Source: Lojkania enalia (lineage: Eukaryota; Ascomycota; Dothideomycetes; Pleosporales). From it: a stretch of DNA of 64,000 nucleotides. The translations under genes were made by a program, and so were the position numbers. Of this stretch, positions 20,750 to 32,443 are shown in pieces (position 1 is the stretch's first letter; every line of letters begins with the position of its first letter). The stretch spans positions 467,988 to 531,987 of the forward strand of contig ML986595.1 of assembly GCA_010094045.1 (NCBI GenBank). The letters are read 5' to 3'. The notes under the pieces were generated by a model. It worked only from the letters and a program-made list of their open reading frames with translations, was not told the origin of the DNA and did not search any database.

Positions 20750-22689
20750 TGTACTTGATGTCTCTGCCCTCCCCACAGTGGTGGCTATCCCTGCAAACAT
20801 GCACAAAATCGGTTCCCGAAACGAGGTGAAGGGTATTGTAAAGAATGACTTGAGGTGGCAGGCGATGTTGACAATTTAGAAAGGCTTGTATATGTCACAC
20901 ATCGCGCAACGTTCCTCGGCAAAAGGCCAAGGAAAAAGACACGAAGGAGGAAGAGGATGAGGAGGGTGAGCAAGTAAGGAGGGCGAATGATAATTTAGAG
21001 TCTTAGAGGGCGCGCAGAAGGCGAACGTGGCTGACGACACGGCTGGGTTTTGGGGGCTTTGCAATGGGTCGTCTATCTTAAGGTCCACCCCCTGCATCAG
21101 GAGCGGAACCCGTCGATATTATCCGCGACCAACACACCGTCTAAAGAACGGCTTTCTGTTAGCTTAGCGTAGTGCACTGCGGTCTAGCGAGAATGTGCGT
21201 AGTTGACAAGCTCAAGCTGTGATGCCAGATCTCACTCGTGATTGGCCGTATTCGAAGCGCCGTGTCCCTTCTTCAAGTTGCGGCACAGACCAACCAAGGG
21301 CGATTCGTCTCCAGCAACGGCCCGCGATTTGATGCACCGTCTAGCCCAAGCTCAGTTTGGTGAAGAAGATGAAAACGACCGGGACATGTCTTCGACTGCT
21401 TGGATCTGGCTCCGAGCCTTAGCTGAGTTGACGTCGGGGAAACAATCTCGCCGTGGTCCTCTACTCGCATGGCGACTACAACACCACACTACATGCCGTG
21501 CGTTTCCTTGCCTACTCCGCTGAGCTTTTCCACAAATTTTGTGCGGTTTCCTGGTTCTGTACCTGTAGGATGAATATTGCTGTCGCTACTTCAAACTAAA
21601 TTGTCACTTAGTTCAAGGAAGATGTTGGAGGCAAGGCTGAACATTGTGGCAATGCTGTGCCGAGCGATTGTAGAGGCTGACACAGGAATGAGGATAGGGC
21701 AGACAACTGAGCTAATAAAGATAATACAGGGCATTATTTCACCAAAGAAATGTAGTAGAAACGGCAAAGAGCTAGGGAAGACTTGATACTGCCGGGCAGG
21801 CTGCTTTTGCTTCGTTACATCGTCGCAGGAGGCTCGGAGATCGGCGTTAGCGGCATGATGCACCCGTCCAAAGCCATGTATACGAAAATTGGTGCTCGAT
21901 CGTCACTAACCCTCTTAGTTTTCCGATCTTGTCCAACATGTCCCGCCCGGTAGTGCTTGAAATGATTCTTCGATCCTTTGTCATGTCCAGGAGTCCTAAA
22001 TGCCAGAGCAGATGCCTAAGGATACAAATCCGTATAATAATATCATATAGAAGGTTCCCCCGCCAAGTTGGTCAAATATTCCTAAATTATTCCCACTATC
22101 CCACGGCTGTAGCCTTACCCCTAGAGGAAAATATGAAGAAACGCCGCAATCCGGAGCGATAGCACAGGCTTGCTTCGCCCAGTAAAATCCTGTGTCAAGA
22201 AATCTGTTTTATTTCTATGAACAACCAAGTTGATGAAATCCGATTATAAAACCTTCTGCTAATTGTGAATAATTTCTCCCACTACCATTCTCCTCAAACC
22301 CTGCTCATTACCTTTGCTTGCCATCTTTGGAAGCGAACTATAAGATGATTTTTATCGTTCCCACTTTTTTATGCCGGGCGTAAAGCGGATCGTCTCGTAC
22401 CACAGGCTAGATGATGGCTCGCCCTAAGTAGGGAATTATAATGAAAGTGTACTGGACGTTTATATGTCGTTTTTAAATATCGACCGTCTAATCCCTCACG
22501 AATTCATAGTACGTCTTTTAGGAATCTAGTTCTCTATAAGCCTCCTATTCTCAAAAGGAAGGTTTTAGTTCATACATTTTCCATACTAAGTTCAGTTAAG
22601 TAGAGGAGGAATGCTTAGGGTCTCCAGAAATCACCCCAGGACCAAACAGAAACCCCATTCTAACGATACCGATCGTAATACAAACATCA
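20750..22689. other. Intergenic, no gene supported
   Basis: The left 300 bp hold the zinc-finger gene's promoter. Frames at 21242-21523 and 21577-21863 have no recognisable domains and no exon partners. A hydrophobic stretch on the minus strand (PCIIFISSVVCPILIPVSAS, near 21690-21750) could be a membrane-protein remnant. AT content rises beyond about 21,900. Confidence 0.4.
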
Positions 22690-23816
22690 ATATTCTCCAC
22701 TTCGCTAACCTATCCCGGAGATATCATCATAGACCCATGAGTCAATCGGATAGCCTTGAATACCTTCGAATCCAATATGGGACGTCTGAACGCTACTGGA
22801 GACTGGGTGCACGAGCTGGCAGATATCTCGAGTGACACTCTCTAAGGATTCGGGGGGAAGTTGTACTCGTTTCCGTTTCGAAACTGTCGAATGTAAGCTG
22901 CCCCCCCGCCGTTAGAAGTAACATAGGGTATTCTTTGGGATGCTAGCAAAGCTTATCCTGGTGTAGGTGTCATTTCTATCCATGAACTGATAAGGATATA
23001 TGGGAATCTTAGTCTGAAAAATACACCAGTTATCAATATCGACGTCCCAGTCCTACAAAAAATTACGGGAGAACTCGAAATCGCAAACAATACTGGCTTG
23101 GCAAACATCAGTTTACCAAAACTTTCTTCGATTTTTCAATCTTTTAGTCTACATAGCAATGTTTGTTGGCACTCTCGACAATCCAACCCTTAAGCGCCAT
23201 TAAGAGGACAGCCCACCTTCAAGGCAATGGGAACTCGGTGATTATCACTATCCCCAGGGTTCTAGAGATTGACGATTCATACGACCTATGAAGAGCCAGA
23301 AGTAGATCTCTCTCGATCATGCCTGACTGCAAGGCGTTGGAGACGAAGTTAACAACAACGGCGACTTATCTAAGTAAAGTCTTGCTTCATTAGAACTCTT
23401 CTATCTCTCTCAGCTATGGGTACTATTGTATCGTGAAACGTGCTAACGTTATCAAGCGTTTCCATGCCCGCCTTGAATCAAGTGGATGGCAGTCTTACCA
23501 TTTACAACACTGCACTCGATATCCCAGATTTCCCTTGCCAGTATTTTTTTTTTGCGATTTAAAATAGAAGCAGACTATCCAAGGGGAATTTTCGTGCATT
23601 ATCGAAAACGACGACAGAGCAGACTTCTCGCAACTTTCCAGTATACCTTCTTCCACTTCATCATCAGCATCGCCCGGGCAGAACAGCAATCTCGGGATCG
23701 AAAATGAAATAGTGCCACCATAAAGTGGACTATTCAGCGGTGGAAAGGCGGAAATTGGTGTTGATATCATTTGAGGGACTGTCGAGCTCGCAGTGGGTGC
23801 AGTAATCTTAGTTTAA
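22690..23816 (+). pseudogene. Decayed Ecm33-like / receptor L-domain cell-surface protein
   Basis: No continuous frame survives, but colinear fragments of one protein can be followed. They are SLTYPGDIIID (about 22698), ALNTFESNMGRLNATGDW (about 22757), then GNLSLKNTPVINIDVPVL and QKITGELEIANNTGLANISL with PKLSSIFQSFSLHSN (22998-23160). After these come SVIITIPRVLEID (about 23237) and DGSLTIYNTALDIPDFPC (23485-23538). A Ser-rich linker (QLSSIPSSTSSSASPG, about 23637) leads to GLFSGGKAEIGVDII and a hydrophobic end AVGAVILV, stopping at 23816. The strand-loop pattern with NN-turns (EIANNTGLANISLPKL) is that of fungal Ecm33/receptor L-domain proteins. The linker-GLxxGxKAxIGV-membrane end is typical of their surface-anchored relatives. 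Stops and shifts separate the fragments. Confidence 0.6.
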
Positions 23817-26800
23817 GAGGGCGAATGAGATTGAGATACATAGCTAAATCCGATATACTCGACAAGGCGAGAATTGAAACCTGGGAAATCTTATAATCGC
23901 AAAATAAGACACCTGTTAAGATGCCGAGAGGCTATGAGGCATAGGAGTTAACAAACAGAACACGGGGTCAGTGAGGTTTATCCTGCAGGGCACCTTATAC
24001 GCACCCTACCTAGCATTTAAGAAGTGGAGTAATGTCTTAATATTTTCTTTTCCCAGGCTAATCCTGATCTTCAATGCCCTAGGTTGTGGAGTCAGCCTTA
24101 CATGGCATACAGCAATCAAACAGATTAGATACAGATCGTGTACCTCTAGCTACGTGTTTGAACCTATATGAACAGCAAAGTACTAAATGATAAGCGGTAG
24201 AATATAATCACTGCCAATTGTATAGAGCCTCAAGTCAAGAAGCTGGGTTCTAAGTCCGACTATGTGTATTAGTAAGCCACGCGAAGGAAATACCGTCCCT
24301 AAAAAGAATGCAAACCCCATTAGCAAAGGCGTAAGTGGATTTAATGCTCATTCATCGACTCCCCAAACTTTATCTCAGGTACAAATTTCTGACCAACGAG
24401 TTGATGCATACCGTTACCCCCTGTCCTTAAAACGAGAATGGCCCCGTCCTTATCAAACCTGACAAGAATATTACCAATTTTTGACTTCAGTTTTCCTAAC
24501 CCTACAAATTTACCATCCAAAATAAATGACAAATGCTCATTAAGGGAAACTTTGATGTAAGAAGCCATACAAACGAAGCAGTCCATTTTTCGCTACATGG
24601 ATTATAGCTCCAATACCAACTCTAACTTTGCTTAGGCTAGCATTGGATCTTCTATCTCAAAGTTGAAGAATTCTCTTAAGACAGTGAGGCTAGGGATAAA
24701 TTTGTCCATTAAGAGTTTACGGGCTCTCTTAGCAATAATGGCTGCTGTTTCTCTTCAAGCTTCCGTGTCATCGGCAACGCCATCGGACAGCAAAACAACG
24801 AGGATAACCTGGAAGTTGTGGTAGCACATTGTCGGTGGATCGTGACCCCATTATAGCATAGTATATGAAGCTTCGAGACTTATTGATTCTTTTAGGGACC
24901 CCTAAATTGCCCGTGCGAGTATAATATATTGGTGGCATATTTTCCTTCTATCTTCATTGTCTTATGAAAGAAGGTGTCTAAGGGTGCAAGGATGAGTCCT
25001 GAGAGCACTAGCATTAGACCAATTTATTCCTAGATATTCCTTCAACATGGTATTGCTTTCTGATATATCCAGAGTAGTCCTTGTACCTAGAATATGAACG
25101 TAGTCGTACTTCGTCCCACTAATGGTGAGGGAATATTCTCCTGTAGATGTAGATTCCATTGACAAATTTATACTCGCACAATGATTCAGTGGATCCGGTC
25201 GAATTCTTTATAAGTTGGCCAACCGGGAACCCATGAAGAAAGCCTATCCTATTCATGTATATTCACGGCCGACTACAAGATATGAGAGGCTTTGTCGCAC
25301 AGAAGGCGTATAACGGCTTGAATGTATTCTTCGACAAAAGTCAACAAGTAATCGACAGTAAGATCCCCTGTATCTGCTGTGCTAAATAGCGTGAGTTCAA
25401 TATCGCGTATTTTTCACGTTCATTTTACGCTCTTTCACAATGTTTGAAAAGTCCCCAAGATTGCCCGACGACGTTTTTGGATATGTAACTCTGCCTCCCT
25501 CGAGCGTCATACTTCCACCCATAGCTTCAACGTAAGGCCGGGTACAACATCCAGCAAACTAGATCGGTCAAAGCTATTGTCTACCTATGGTCGTTCCCAA
25601 TTATTCAAGATCTGCTGTTGCCGGAGGCCTTCGTCATGGGACTAATTGAGGATCTGTATGCGCAAACGAGCGATAGTGCCGTAAATATCGACACTAGCAA
25701 TGAACTGCTCACCAAGAACAAAAGCGAGAGCCGCAAATAAATCCGAGCGCCGAGACAAGATGGAGTCTTGGAGAACCTATACTCGCTGCTACGATGTCCT
25801 TTCCATCAAGTCTCTGACCAATAATAACGGCACAAAGTTTGTCCAAAATTACTTCTAATAACCTCCGAGAGAAGCCATGGACTGGGCCTTGAGTTTGTTG
25901 AATCGGTCCCCGAGTCAAATAATGTTTCGCTAGGCAATTCAAGGCCTTGCCACGACGTTGAAACATTTGACATCATCTAAAGCTTTATTTCCTAGGCCGA
26001 GGTAGATCAACGTTTTAAGGGCACAGGAGTAGATATCTGCGTTTTGTTACACTTGCCAGTTCTTTTCTGTGTTATCAGCTTGATGGATGTAAACTGCATC
26101 AACCCATAATGGGAAATTCCTCTAGCATAACTTAGCAACTAAGTCAAATAAAGTGTCTAGTATCGGCATAGGAAGGACTCAACTAACCAAGCCAGAACAA
26201 GTAACATTGACTAAGTGAGAAATAAAGGAAAAAGAAAGTATTTTAGTGAGGTCAACCACTTGACACCTGGTGGACTCTTGACTATGGTGTTTTTATCTTT
26301 CTTCCTATCCATGGTGCGGATCGCATAAAAAAAACATTTACTAGGACATGCTCGCAAAAATATATTGCAAAGCACTATGCACATCGGTGGTAATAGGAAT
26401 AAACGAGCCGTCTTCAAGGACTACAGCAGATGTAAACACCGGCTCTCCCCATGCATAAGAAAGAACCATGTAAAGAACGAGATCGTTGAGGAGCGATACG
26501 TGTCGAATTCTGCACGCAACACGATGTTCCTGATCCTCCGTCTTGGGATAATTGCATCGAGATACAAGAGTCTAATGCCTTTCCTATCCCTATCGAGAGT
26601 TCTGTAATGATATTTGGGTTAATTGGATATTAGGCGTAATGAACGCACTGATGAAGGGAGGGCGACCCTGAGATGCTGCTATTAGCGCTGCTGTGGGGCC
26701 GTCGAAGTGAATGATCTGCTTTTGAAAAATCAAAGTATAAATTAGGAGAAGAGCCTGAAACAACTGAAGCGCACTTGAATACGTGATTTGCTATTTACTA

Positions 26801-27547
26801 GTGAAATAAATATACGAGAGTTGAGCATTAAGTGTTAGCGTACGAAATGCTTTGCTTATATCAACGCTCCATTCTCGAAACCAAACGGAACCTTCATGCC
26901 GGGTCCTTCTCATGACGGAAAATTCGTTAAACCAAGCCACTATATACCCTAGCTGTTGAGGTATTGGGTGTATGATGATCTGTTCAATGTGGTGATCAGG
27001 CTGAAAACTGAGTTGCCACTATCGTCCAGCCTAGAGCGTCACAGGGTCGCCTGGGCCTCTTTCTCATTGCGTCACGGTCCAGATCTAGCATACACCAATC
27101 GCGACAATTCCTGCATCTCCAATGCCTGAACTTAACAAATAATAGATTCAACCCATCACTAACCTCGCGTTGTTTCTTTCACAGAGATACGGCTGTCTAT
27201 CCTACTAGCCCGTAGAACCCTTCACCAACTAACCTTAAGATGGACACTGGATACCGTCAAGTTAGTCCCATCCACCCAAAACCCACGGCTGCAAATAGTA
27301 CTGTGCAACAATCTACCTCTTGTTTGGTCTGGAAAACACTTTGTAACACGAGGTCAAATTTGGCTTTGGAAGCTATGTCTCAATGCAAGGCATGCAACAA
27401 TGCTATTCAAAGTCTCTATTCTAAGTTTATCCCTCAATATGCTTCTAATGGTCTTAATGTAGAATTGGGAAACCTAGCGGCTTTTTATGCTCCATAGCGC
27501 TCACTAATATGCTTAATGTGCACCTGGCCGTGCCCTGCAGTTCTATT
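23817..27547. other. AT-rich gene-poor block up to the compartment boundary
   Basis: About 3.7 kb with no supported gene. A stretch at about 25531-25740 on the plus strand is open and protein-like (KAIVYLWSFPIIQDLLLPEA, then FVMGLIEDLYAQTSDSAVNI), ending TAA without a start; it may be a gene remnant of unknown family. A minus-strand frame at 24341-24586 and a plus-strand frame at 27240-27497 (85 codons, four cysteines) have no recognisable homology. No terminal repeats or transposase motifs were noticed. The next gene starts a dense, conserved region. Confidence 0.4.
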
Positions 27548-28445
27548 TCAGATTCCGAATTTTGTGTATGGGAACTCGGCCAAGCTTTCTATCAACGTAC
27601 CCCATCCATCGTCTAGTTCACCCGGTAATCCCACTCTTCTCCTCCCTTGGAGCACCTCTACCTCAATATGTCTTAGTTCTTCCTCTTCATTGTCCTTATG
27701 CTCTCCTGTCAAACCTGCAAGAACCTCCTTCTCCCTTCCCTTGTATTCATTCAATAGTTCTGGATGCGGGCACCACACAACTTGCATGCCAGCCCTGCGA
27801 CCAGATTCCACACCAGGCACACTGTCCTCAAAGACCAAACATTCCTCGGGACGAATAGCAGGTTCGCCTTTCTCGGCAAGGGTAGCATTGAGCATCTTCA
27901 AGGCAAGGAGATAGATGTCAGGCGCAGGCTTGCCCCTCCCGTGCGGTATCCGAGGGTCGTCGCCTAGTACTTTGTGATCCTCTGCAAAATAATCGAAGAC
28001 GTGCGGCAAATGCGAACTCTTGAGCGAGAAATTACCCGCATGCGAGCTCGTTGCCAGCGCCATATGCACGCCGTTCTCTTTCAACCCCTTTAGCAAATCT
28101 AGGACTCCAGGCAGAGGCTGCGTATTTGGGAATAGTTGCCTCTGCAATATTGTCTGTTCCGCAAAGAATTCTTCCTGCGTGATAGGCAGCTGTGCCCAGG
28201 AGTGGAAAATTTGGCCGGCCTGCGGACCTGGTCGGCCTTGCAGTTGTGCTTTTATGGACCATGGGAGCTTCGGACGTCTGTATCTCTGGAGGATGGTGTT
28301 TGTGATGTCTGTGTAGATGTCTTCGGAATCGATGAGGAGGCCGTCCATGTCGAATAGCGCGGCGCGTATCGGCGGGGGTGGGATGCTGTTTTGAGTCAGA
28401 AGTGCTCGCCAGACAAGTCGCCGGGACGTACCTCTGAGACGTCAT
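27548..28445 (-). CDS. HAD-like hydrolase (pseudouridine-5'-phosphatase/HDHD1 type)
   Basis: Haloacid-dehalogenase-superfamily phosphatase, closest in layout to HDHD1/GS1 and related sugar-phosphate phosphatases. A 14-nt first exon (28432-28445) splices over a 46-bp intron to exon 2 (27548-28385), restoring the N-terminus to 283 residues. Motif I is FDMDGLLID with Asp17 and Asp19 as nucleophile and acid. Motif II is LATSSH, motif III the lysine in GRGKPAPD, and motif IV FEDSVPGVES. The four-helix cap is of subclass I type, between motifs I and II. The C-terminus carries an acidic insert (KDNEEEELRHIEVEVL) and ends PYTKFGI. It is cytosolic by lack of targeting signals and divergent from the TPR gene, 245 bp between starts. 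The exact substrate cannot be read. Confidence 0.87.
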
Positions 28446-28690
28446 TTCGATGCTGTGTGTAGGGAATGAGAGGATACGCGCGGTTACCAACTGAGGGAGG
28501 AAGGCACTAGGTAAATGAGGAGCGATTGGTCTCGTTGAGTCAGTTTCGCGACCCATGAATAGCCACCCCATGTGCCGCGGCCATTGTCCCCGGTAAGCTT
28601 GTTGCCGATCTACAGAGGGACGTCACCTTCGAAAACACGAATCCGGGGCCGCGAGAACAGTTCAAAGAGCCCAACGACCCCGTTCCAGCC

Positions 28691-29470
28691 ATGCCGTCTT
28701 CCCCCCCAGCTCCGGCCGCGAAGATATCCCCAGCGGAACTTTCCCCTCCCGAAATATTTCCCCTGGAAGAAGAATCAAAGCTCCTCTCCGAATCCATTGC
28801 CGATAAGACCTCTGCAAATAAGAGCTTTTCTACTGGAGACTACTCTACTGCAGTCCAAGGATACGAGAAAGCCCTCGCCGTCTGTCCAGCATACCTAGAA
28901 TACGATATTGCTGTTCTACGGTCGAACATCGCTGCATGCCAGCTTAAACTGGAAGAGTGGAAGGCGGCAGTCGAGTCGGCGACTCAGGCGCTTGAAGCCC
29001 TGGATCGCGTTGATCCCCCGATCCCCGCACCGAAAGTAGGCGAGGAATCTAGTGGAATACAAGAAATCGATGACACGGTAGAAGTGCGCATAGAGGCGCT
29101 CATGAGAACAGGGCGTTCGATCCAAGATGTGCATAAGCTCCGCACAAAAGCGCTCTTACGGCGGGCGAAGGCTAGGCGGGAAGTTGGGGGCTGGGCATCT
29201 TTGCAGGGCTCGTTGGAAGATTATCAGGCTATCTCGAAACCGCCGAATGTGTTGACGGGCCTAGACCAGAGGACGGTGCAGGCCGCGCTGCGAGAGTTGC
29301 CGCCCATGTTAGAGGAGACGAAGAACAAGGAGATGGCGGAGATGATGGGGAAGTTGAAACAGCTGGGCAACGGTATATTGAAGCCCTTTGGGCTAAGCAC
29401 GGATAATTTCCAGTTTACCAAGGATGAGAAGAGCGGTGGTTATAGCATGCAGTTCAATCAGAACCGATAG
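28691..29470 (+). CDS. TPR protein, TTC1-like
   Basis: Single-exon gene of 259 residues. A Pro-rich N-terminus precedes a TPR region: SANKSFSTGDYSTAVQGYEK, AVLRSNIAACQLKLEEWKAA with VESATQALEALD, and, after a linker, KLRTKALLRRAKARREVGGW with LQGSLEDYQAI. The C-terminal signature MMGKLKQLGNGILKPFGLST, then DNFQ, is that of TTC1 (tetratricopeptide repeat protein 1), known in animals as an Hsp90/Hsp70-binding co-chaperone and a G-protein adaptor. A cytosolic co-chaperone role is inferred from family. The p23 co-chaperone gene lies only 1.6 kb away. The ATG at 28691 follows an open GC-rich stretch, but nothing upstream is family-like. Convergent with the Vps24 gene. Confidence 0.85.
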   Translation: MPSSPPAPAAKISPAELSPPEIFPLEEESKLLSESIADKTSANKSFSTGDYSTAVQGYEKALAVCPAYLEYDIAVLRSNIAACQLKLEEWKAAVESATQALEALDRVDPPIPAPKVGEESSGIQEIDDTVEVRIEALMRTGRSIQDVHKLRTKALLRRAKARREVGGWASLQGSLEDYQAISKPPNVLTGLDQRTVQAALRELPPMLEETKNKEMAEMMGKLKQLGNGILKPFGLSTDNFQFTKDEKSGGYSMQFNQNR

Positions 29471-29653
29471 AGTGTGTCGGAGCTCTCCAGAGTAATGACA
29501 TGATAGAAATCTAGAGAAAGGGACATTCATTTGAAACGTCTTGTGCCAATTTGCATCGATCGGGAATTTCAATATGAATTATAGCATCCACCAACGCCCG
29601 ACTCCAACTGCATCCAGCAGTATATGGTCTAGAACATAATAAGCAATGACACC

Positions 29654-30392
29654 TCAGCTCTTCAGGGCCTCCAAGCGTCCCCGCATCTGCTCCAACATTT
29701 CGGCCTGGTCTTCCTCTTCCTCGGCCTCGGGCGCTTGGGGCAGCTCTGGCTCCTTCGCCTTTGGCAGCTTGTCCTTGAGAATCTCTCCAAGCACCTTCTC
29801 GACCTCCTCCTCCGCCTCCTCATCTTCACCCTCTAGTAGTTCATTGTCGGGTAGTGTATCGCCAACCATCTCCTCAATAATCCCTGCCTTCATCAACTCG
29901 GCCGAGAGCTCCCGCATCGTGCCCGTCAGCTCTGGCAATCGAACTAGGGTATTTACATCTTTCATGATGCCCGTAGACGCGCGTATCGAGCCTTCAATCT
30001 TCCTCACGGAGAAGGCCTCATTGACCTGCATCTGTACGCTCTGCAACTGGGCCTTACTAGTCGCCAACCGCGCACTCTGCCTCCGCACCCGGATTAGCTC
30101 CCGCGCAAAAATCCGCGTATCCTGGAGGGCTTGTTTCGCCATTGCTGGGTTGCGTTGGGCACGTTTCGAGGATTGGAGGATCAGGTTCTTGGTCTTGGTT
30201 TCGGTGGTCTTGAGCTGCTGGATGTCGCGCTCGAGCTTGCGGACATTTTGGCGGACGAGGGCATTGCATTTTCGTTTCTATAGTATCCATTAGACTGTGC
30301 TCGGATGGGGGGAGTAAACTTGCACGAGCCCGGCATTGACTAACCTGCTCCTCCGGTGTGGGCTTCCAGAGCAGCCCCCGGATAGTCTCCAT
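29654..30392 (-). CDS. vps24: ESCRT-III subunit Vps24/CHMP3
   Basis: Core ESCRT-III protein that polymerises on endosomal membranes for multivesicular-body sorting and is disassembled by Vps4. Exon 1 (30345-30392) encodes METIRGLLWKPTPEEQ. A 67-bp intron follows, then exon 2 (29654-30277), giving 223 residues. The basic N-terminal helix region reads KRKCNALVRQNVRKLERDIQ. The family core is VRKIEGSIRASTGIMKDVNT, then LVRLPELTGTMRELSAELMK and AGIIEEMVGDTLP. An acidic tail follows, and the last 15 residues (EMLEQMRGRLEALKS) are a canonical MIM1 motif for the Vps4 MIT domain. The short exon 1 matches the amphipathic N-terminus of Vps24. Its start faces the p23 gene across 642 bp. Confidence 0.92.
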
Positions 30393-31034
30393 GGCGGGCG
30401 CTCCGAAGGGTGGTGTATACGCGGCTCAACGCATCAATCCAGGGGAAAGCACGGTTGGTATAGGGAGGCGTGCAAGTGCCGTCCTTGGATGCTTAGTTGT
30501 AGGCGGGAGATGGGCGTAGTGTAGGGGGTTGCGTTGCCTGGGTCGAGGTGCCTTGGAAGCGCTGAGTCGCGCTGTGCTCGGGCCGTACGAGTGACGTTTC
30601 GCGGGGCAGACCTGGGACTTCACACCCACAGCCCACCAGCCACAGAACCACGCGCGGCATCACTGCGAAGGCGCCCATTCACTGCCTCGCCCGCCCATTG
30701 TGGCCGATTCGGGACTGCTCCGGAGTCCCGGGCCTGCTCACAGTCCTATCTGCCTCGCGACATAGAAAACGCAGGGTTCGCTGCCTAACTAGCTGGGGGA
30801 CTGAAGATTCTAGAGAGCTTCCATTGCTTTCCACCAGCCTCGCCACGCTAGTCCTCCAACAGAGCACTGCATTTCTTCCACTTCGCTGCTTCGTCTCAGA
30901 CAGCACTCTATACCTCTTTTCTCCTCCCCGGCCACCACCACCACCGCCAATACCTACGTATTCTCTTGCAGCCAGAGATTCCTCGATTGGACAATTCTAC
31001 ACCACAACCTCCTTCCTACCCCGCACCCACCACC
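30393..31034. promoter_or_regulatory. Divergent promoter region of vps24 and p23
   Basis: 642 bp, GC-rich on the left, then CT-rich tracts near 30900-30960 (including CCACCACCACCACCGCC) just upstream of the p23 start. Such pyrimidine-rich leaders are common before fungal housekeeping starts. No gene seen. Confidence 0.45.
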
Positions 31035-31875
31035 ATGTCCATCCCAACCCTCACTCCAGAAGGTAAGCCAGCGCAGCCTTCCAGCAAACCCCTAACCACC
31101 CCTATGCCATACACCCCTGTCGGCCACGTCTCCCGTCACAGCCCAAGCTCACAAGCGCAGTCCTTTGGGCCCAGCGGTCCTCGACCAGCGAGCCGGAGAA
31201 GAATTACGTCTTCCTCACAATCGTAGCGTCAGACGTCCCTGAATCGGATCTGAAGCTGGACCTGCAACCGACCAAGCTGTCCTTCAAAGGCACCTCGACG
31301 TCAAAGCACGTCACGTACGCGCTGGACATTGACCTCTTCGCCGAGATCGACCCCAAGGAGAGCAAGATCCACCACACGGGCCGCGGCATCGAAATGGTGC
31401 TTCGTAAGAAGGAGCTCAAGGAGGAGTACTGGCCGCGGCTACTCAAGGACCCGGCCAAGGTCCACTACCTGAAGACGGACTTTGACAAGGTGCGTAGAAA
31501 TTCCATGGCATTACCAACACGCCCCTCTCTGGCGACTGCAAGCTGGATTGGTACGATGGATTTGAGGTTGGCATGCATCGACACTAACTTGTGTTTCTAC
31601 AGTGGGTCGACGAAGACGAACAGGACGCCCAGCTCGACGACGAAGACTACATGTCCAAGATGAACCCCATGGGCGGTGACGGCGGATTTGGAGGCATCGA
31701 CTTCTCCAAGCTCGGTGCCGCCCAGGGCGCAGGCGGACTGCCCGATCTCGGCGACATGGGCGGCGAGGGCGGCGAGAGCAGCGACGACGAGGATGAGGAT
31801 ATGCCAGAGCTCGAAGACAACGACAAGGCCGCGGAGCCGTCGAGCTCCAAGCCCAAGATCGAGGAAGTCAAATAA
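31035..31875 (+). CDS. wos2: Hsp90 co-chaperone p23/Wos2 (Sba1)
   Basis: p23-type co-chaperone that stabilises the ATP-bound Hsp90 dimer. Exons 31035-31062, 31161-31489 and 31603-31875 give 209 residues. The first exon holds MSIPTLTPE; the split valine codon begins VLWAQRSS, the conserved Hsp90-contact segment. The CS-domain beta-sandwich continues with NYVFLTIVASDVPESDLKLD, LQPTKLSFKG, KVHYLKTDFDKW and VDEDEQ. The tail is Gly-rich (MNPMGGDGGFGGIDFSKLG) and then strongly acidic (SSDDEDEDMPELEDND), as in Wos2/p23. The lysine-rich end is PKIEEVK. The second intron (113 bp) is longer than the window's average. Cytosol and nucleus expected from family. Confidence 0.93.
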
Positions 31876-32443
31876 ATTCGCTAGCGAAGAGTTCCGTGAT
31901 CGGCAAACGGACTGGACTTGAGCAGAGGTTGACAAGTGGAGTAGACCGACGAACAAGCGAATGATTTCTTCCCTGCCGATATTGACTTTGGCTTTGGATT
32001 CAATCAGTTTGCAAGGAGCCTTTTTTATGGCGGGGCGGGGAATGGAGGGATAATACGGGTATCGATTCAATTCGATTCAATTTCGAATCTTTCGCAAGGC
32101 GTGCTGTGTGAGGTACGGTATGTCACGGTACGGTACATGTCAAAAAACACCATTATAAATTCTACATCTTTACCAGCCCAAATCGTGCTCGACTCAGCTA
32201 TCAGAGTTGTTGAATGCCTGTTTGCATTTAATTCGCCTCATTGAAAACACAAGGATATTCCGTTTTTGGTATCATGCTCATCCCAGTCATCAAAGCCTAG
32301 ATATCCCCCCTAAATCATTTAGCGGAGACGAGAAAAAATTGTGCAGATGGCCGAAGCCGATGGCCATAATCTCGCCCAAATGCCTCCAAACACACATAGG
32401 TATATATACACATCTCAGTCGACGATCGATATGACCCCTGGTA
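31876..32443. other. Convergent 3' region
   Basis: 568 bp between the stop codons of wos2 and the zinc-cluster regulator. It contains GGTACGGTA direct repeats near 32110-32135 and nothing gene-like. Presumed 3' untranslated and termination sequence. Confidence 0.45.
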
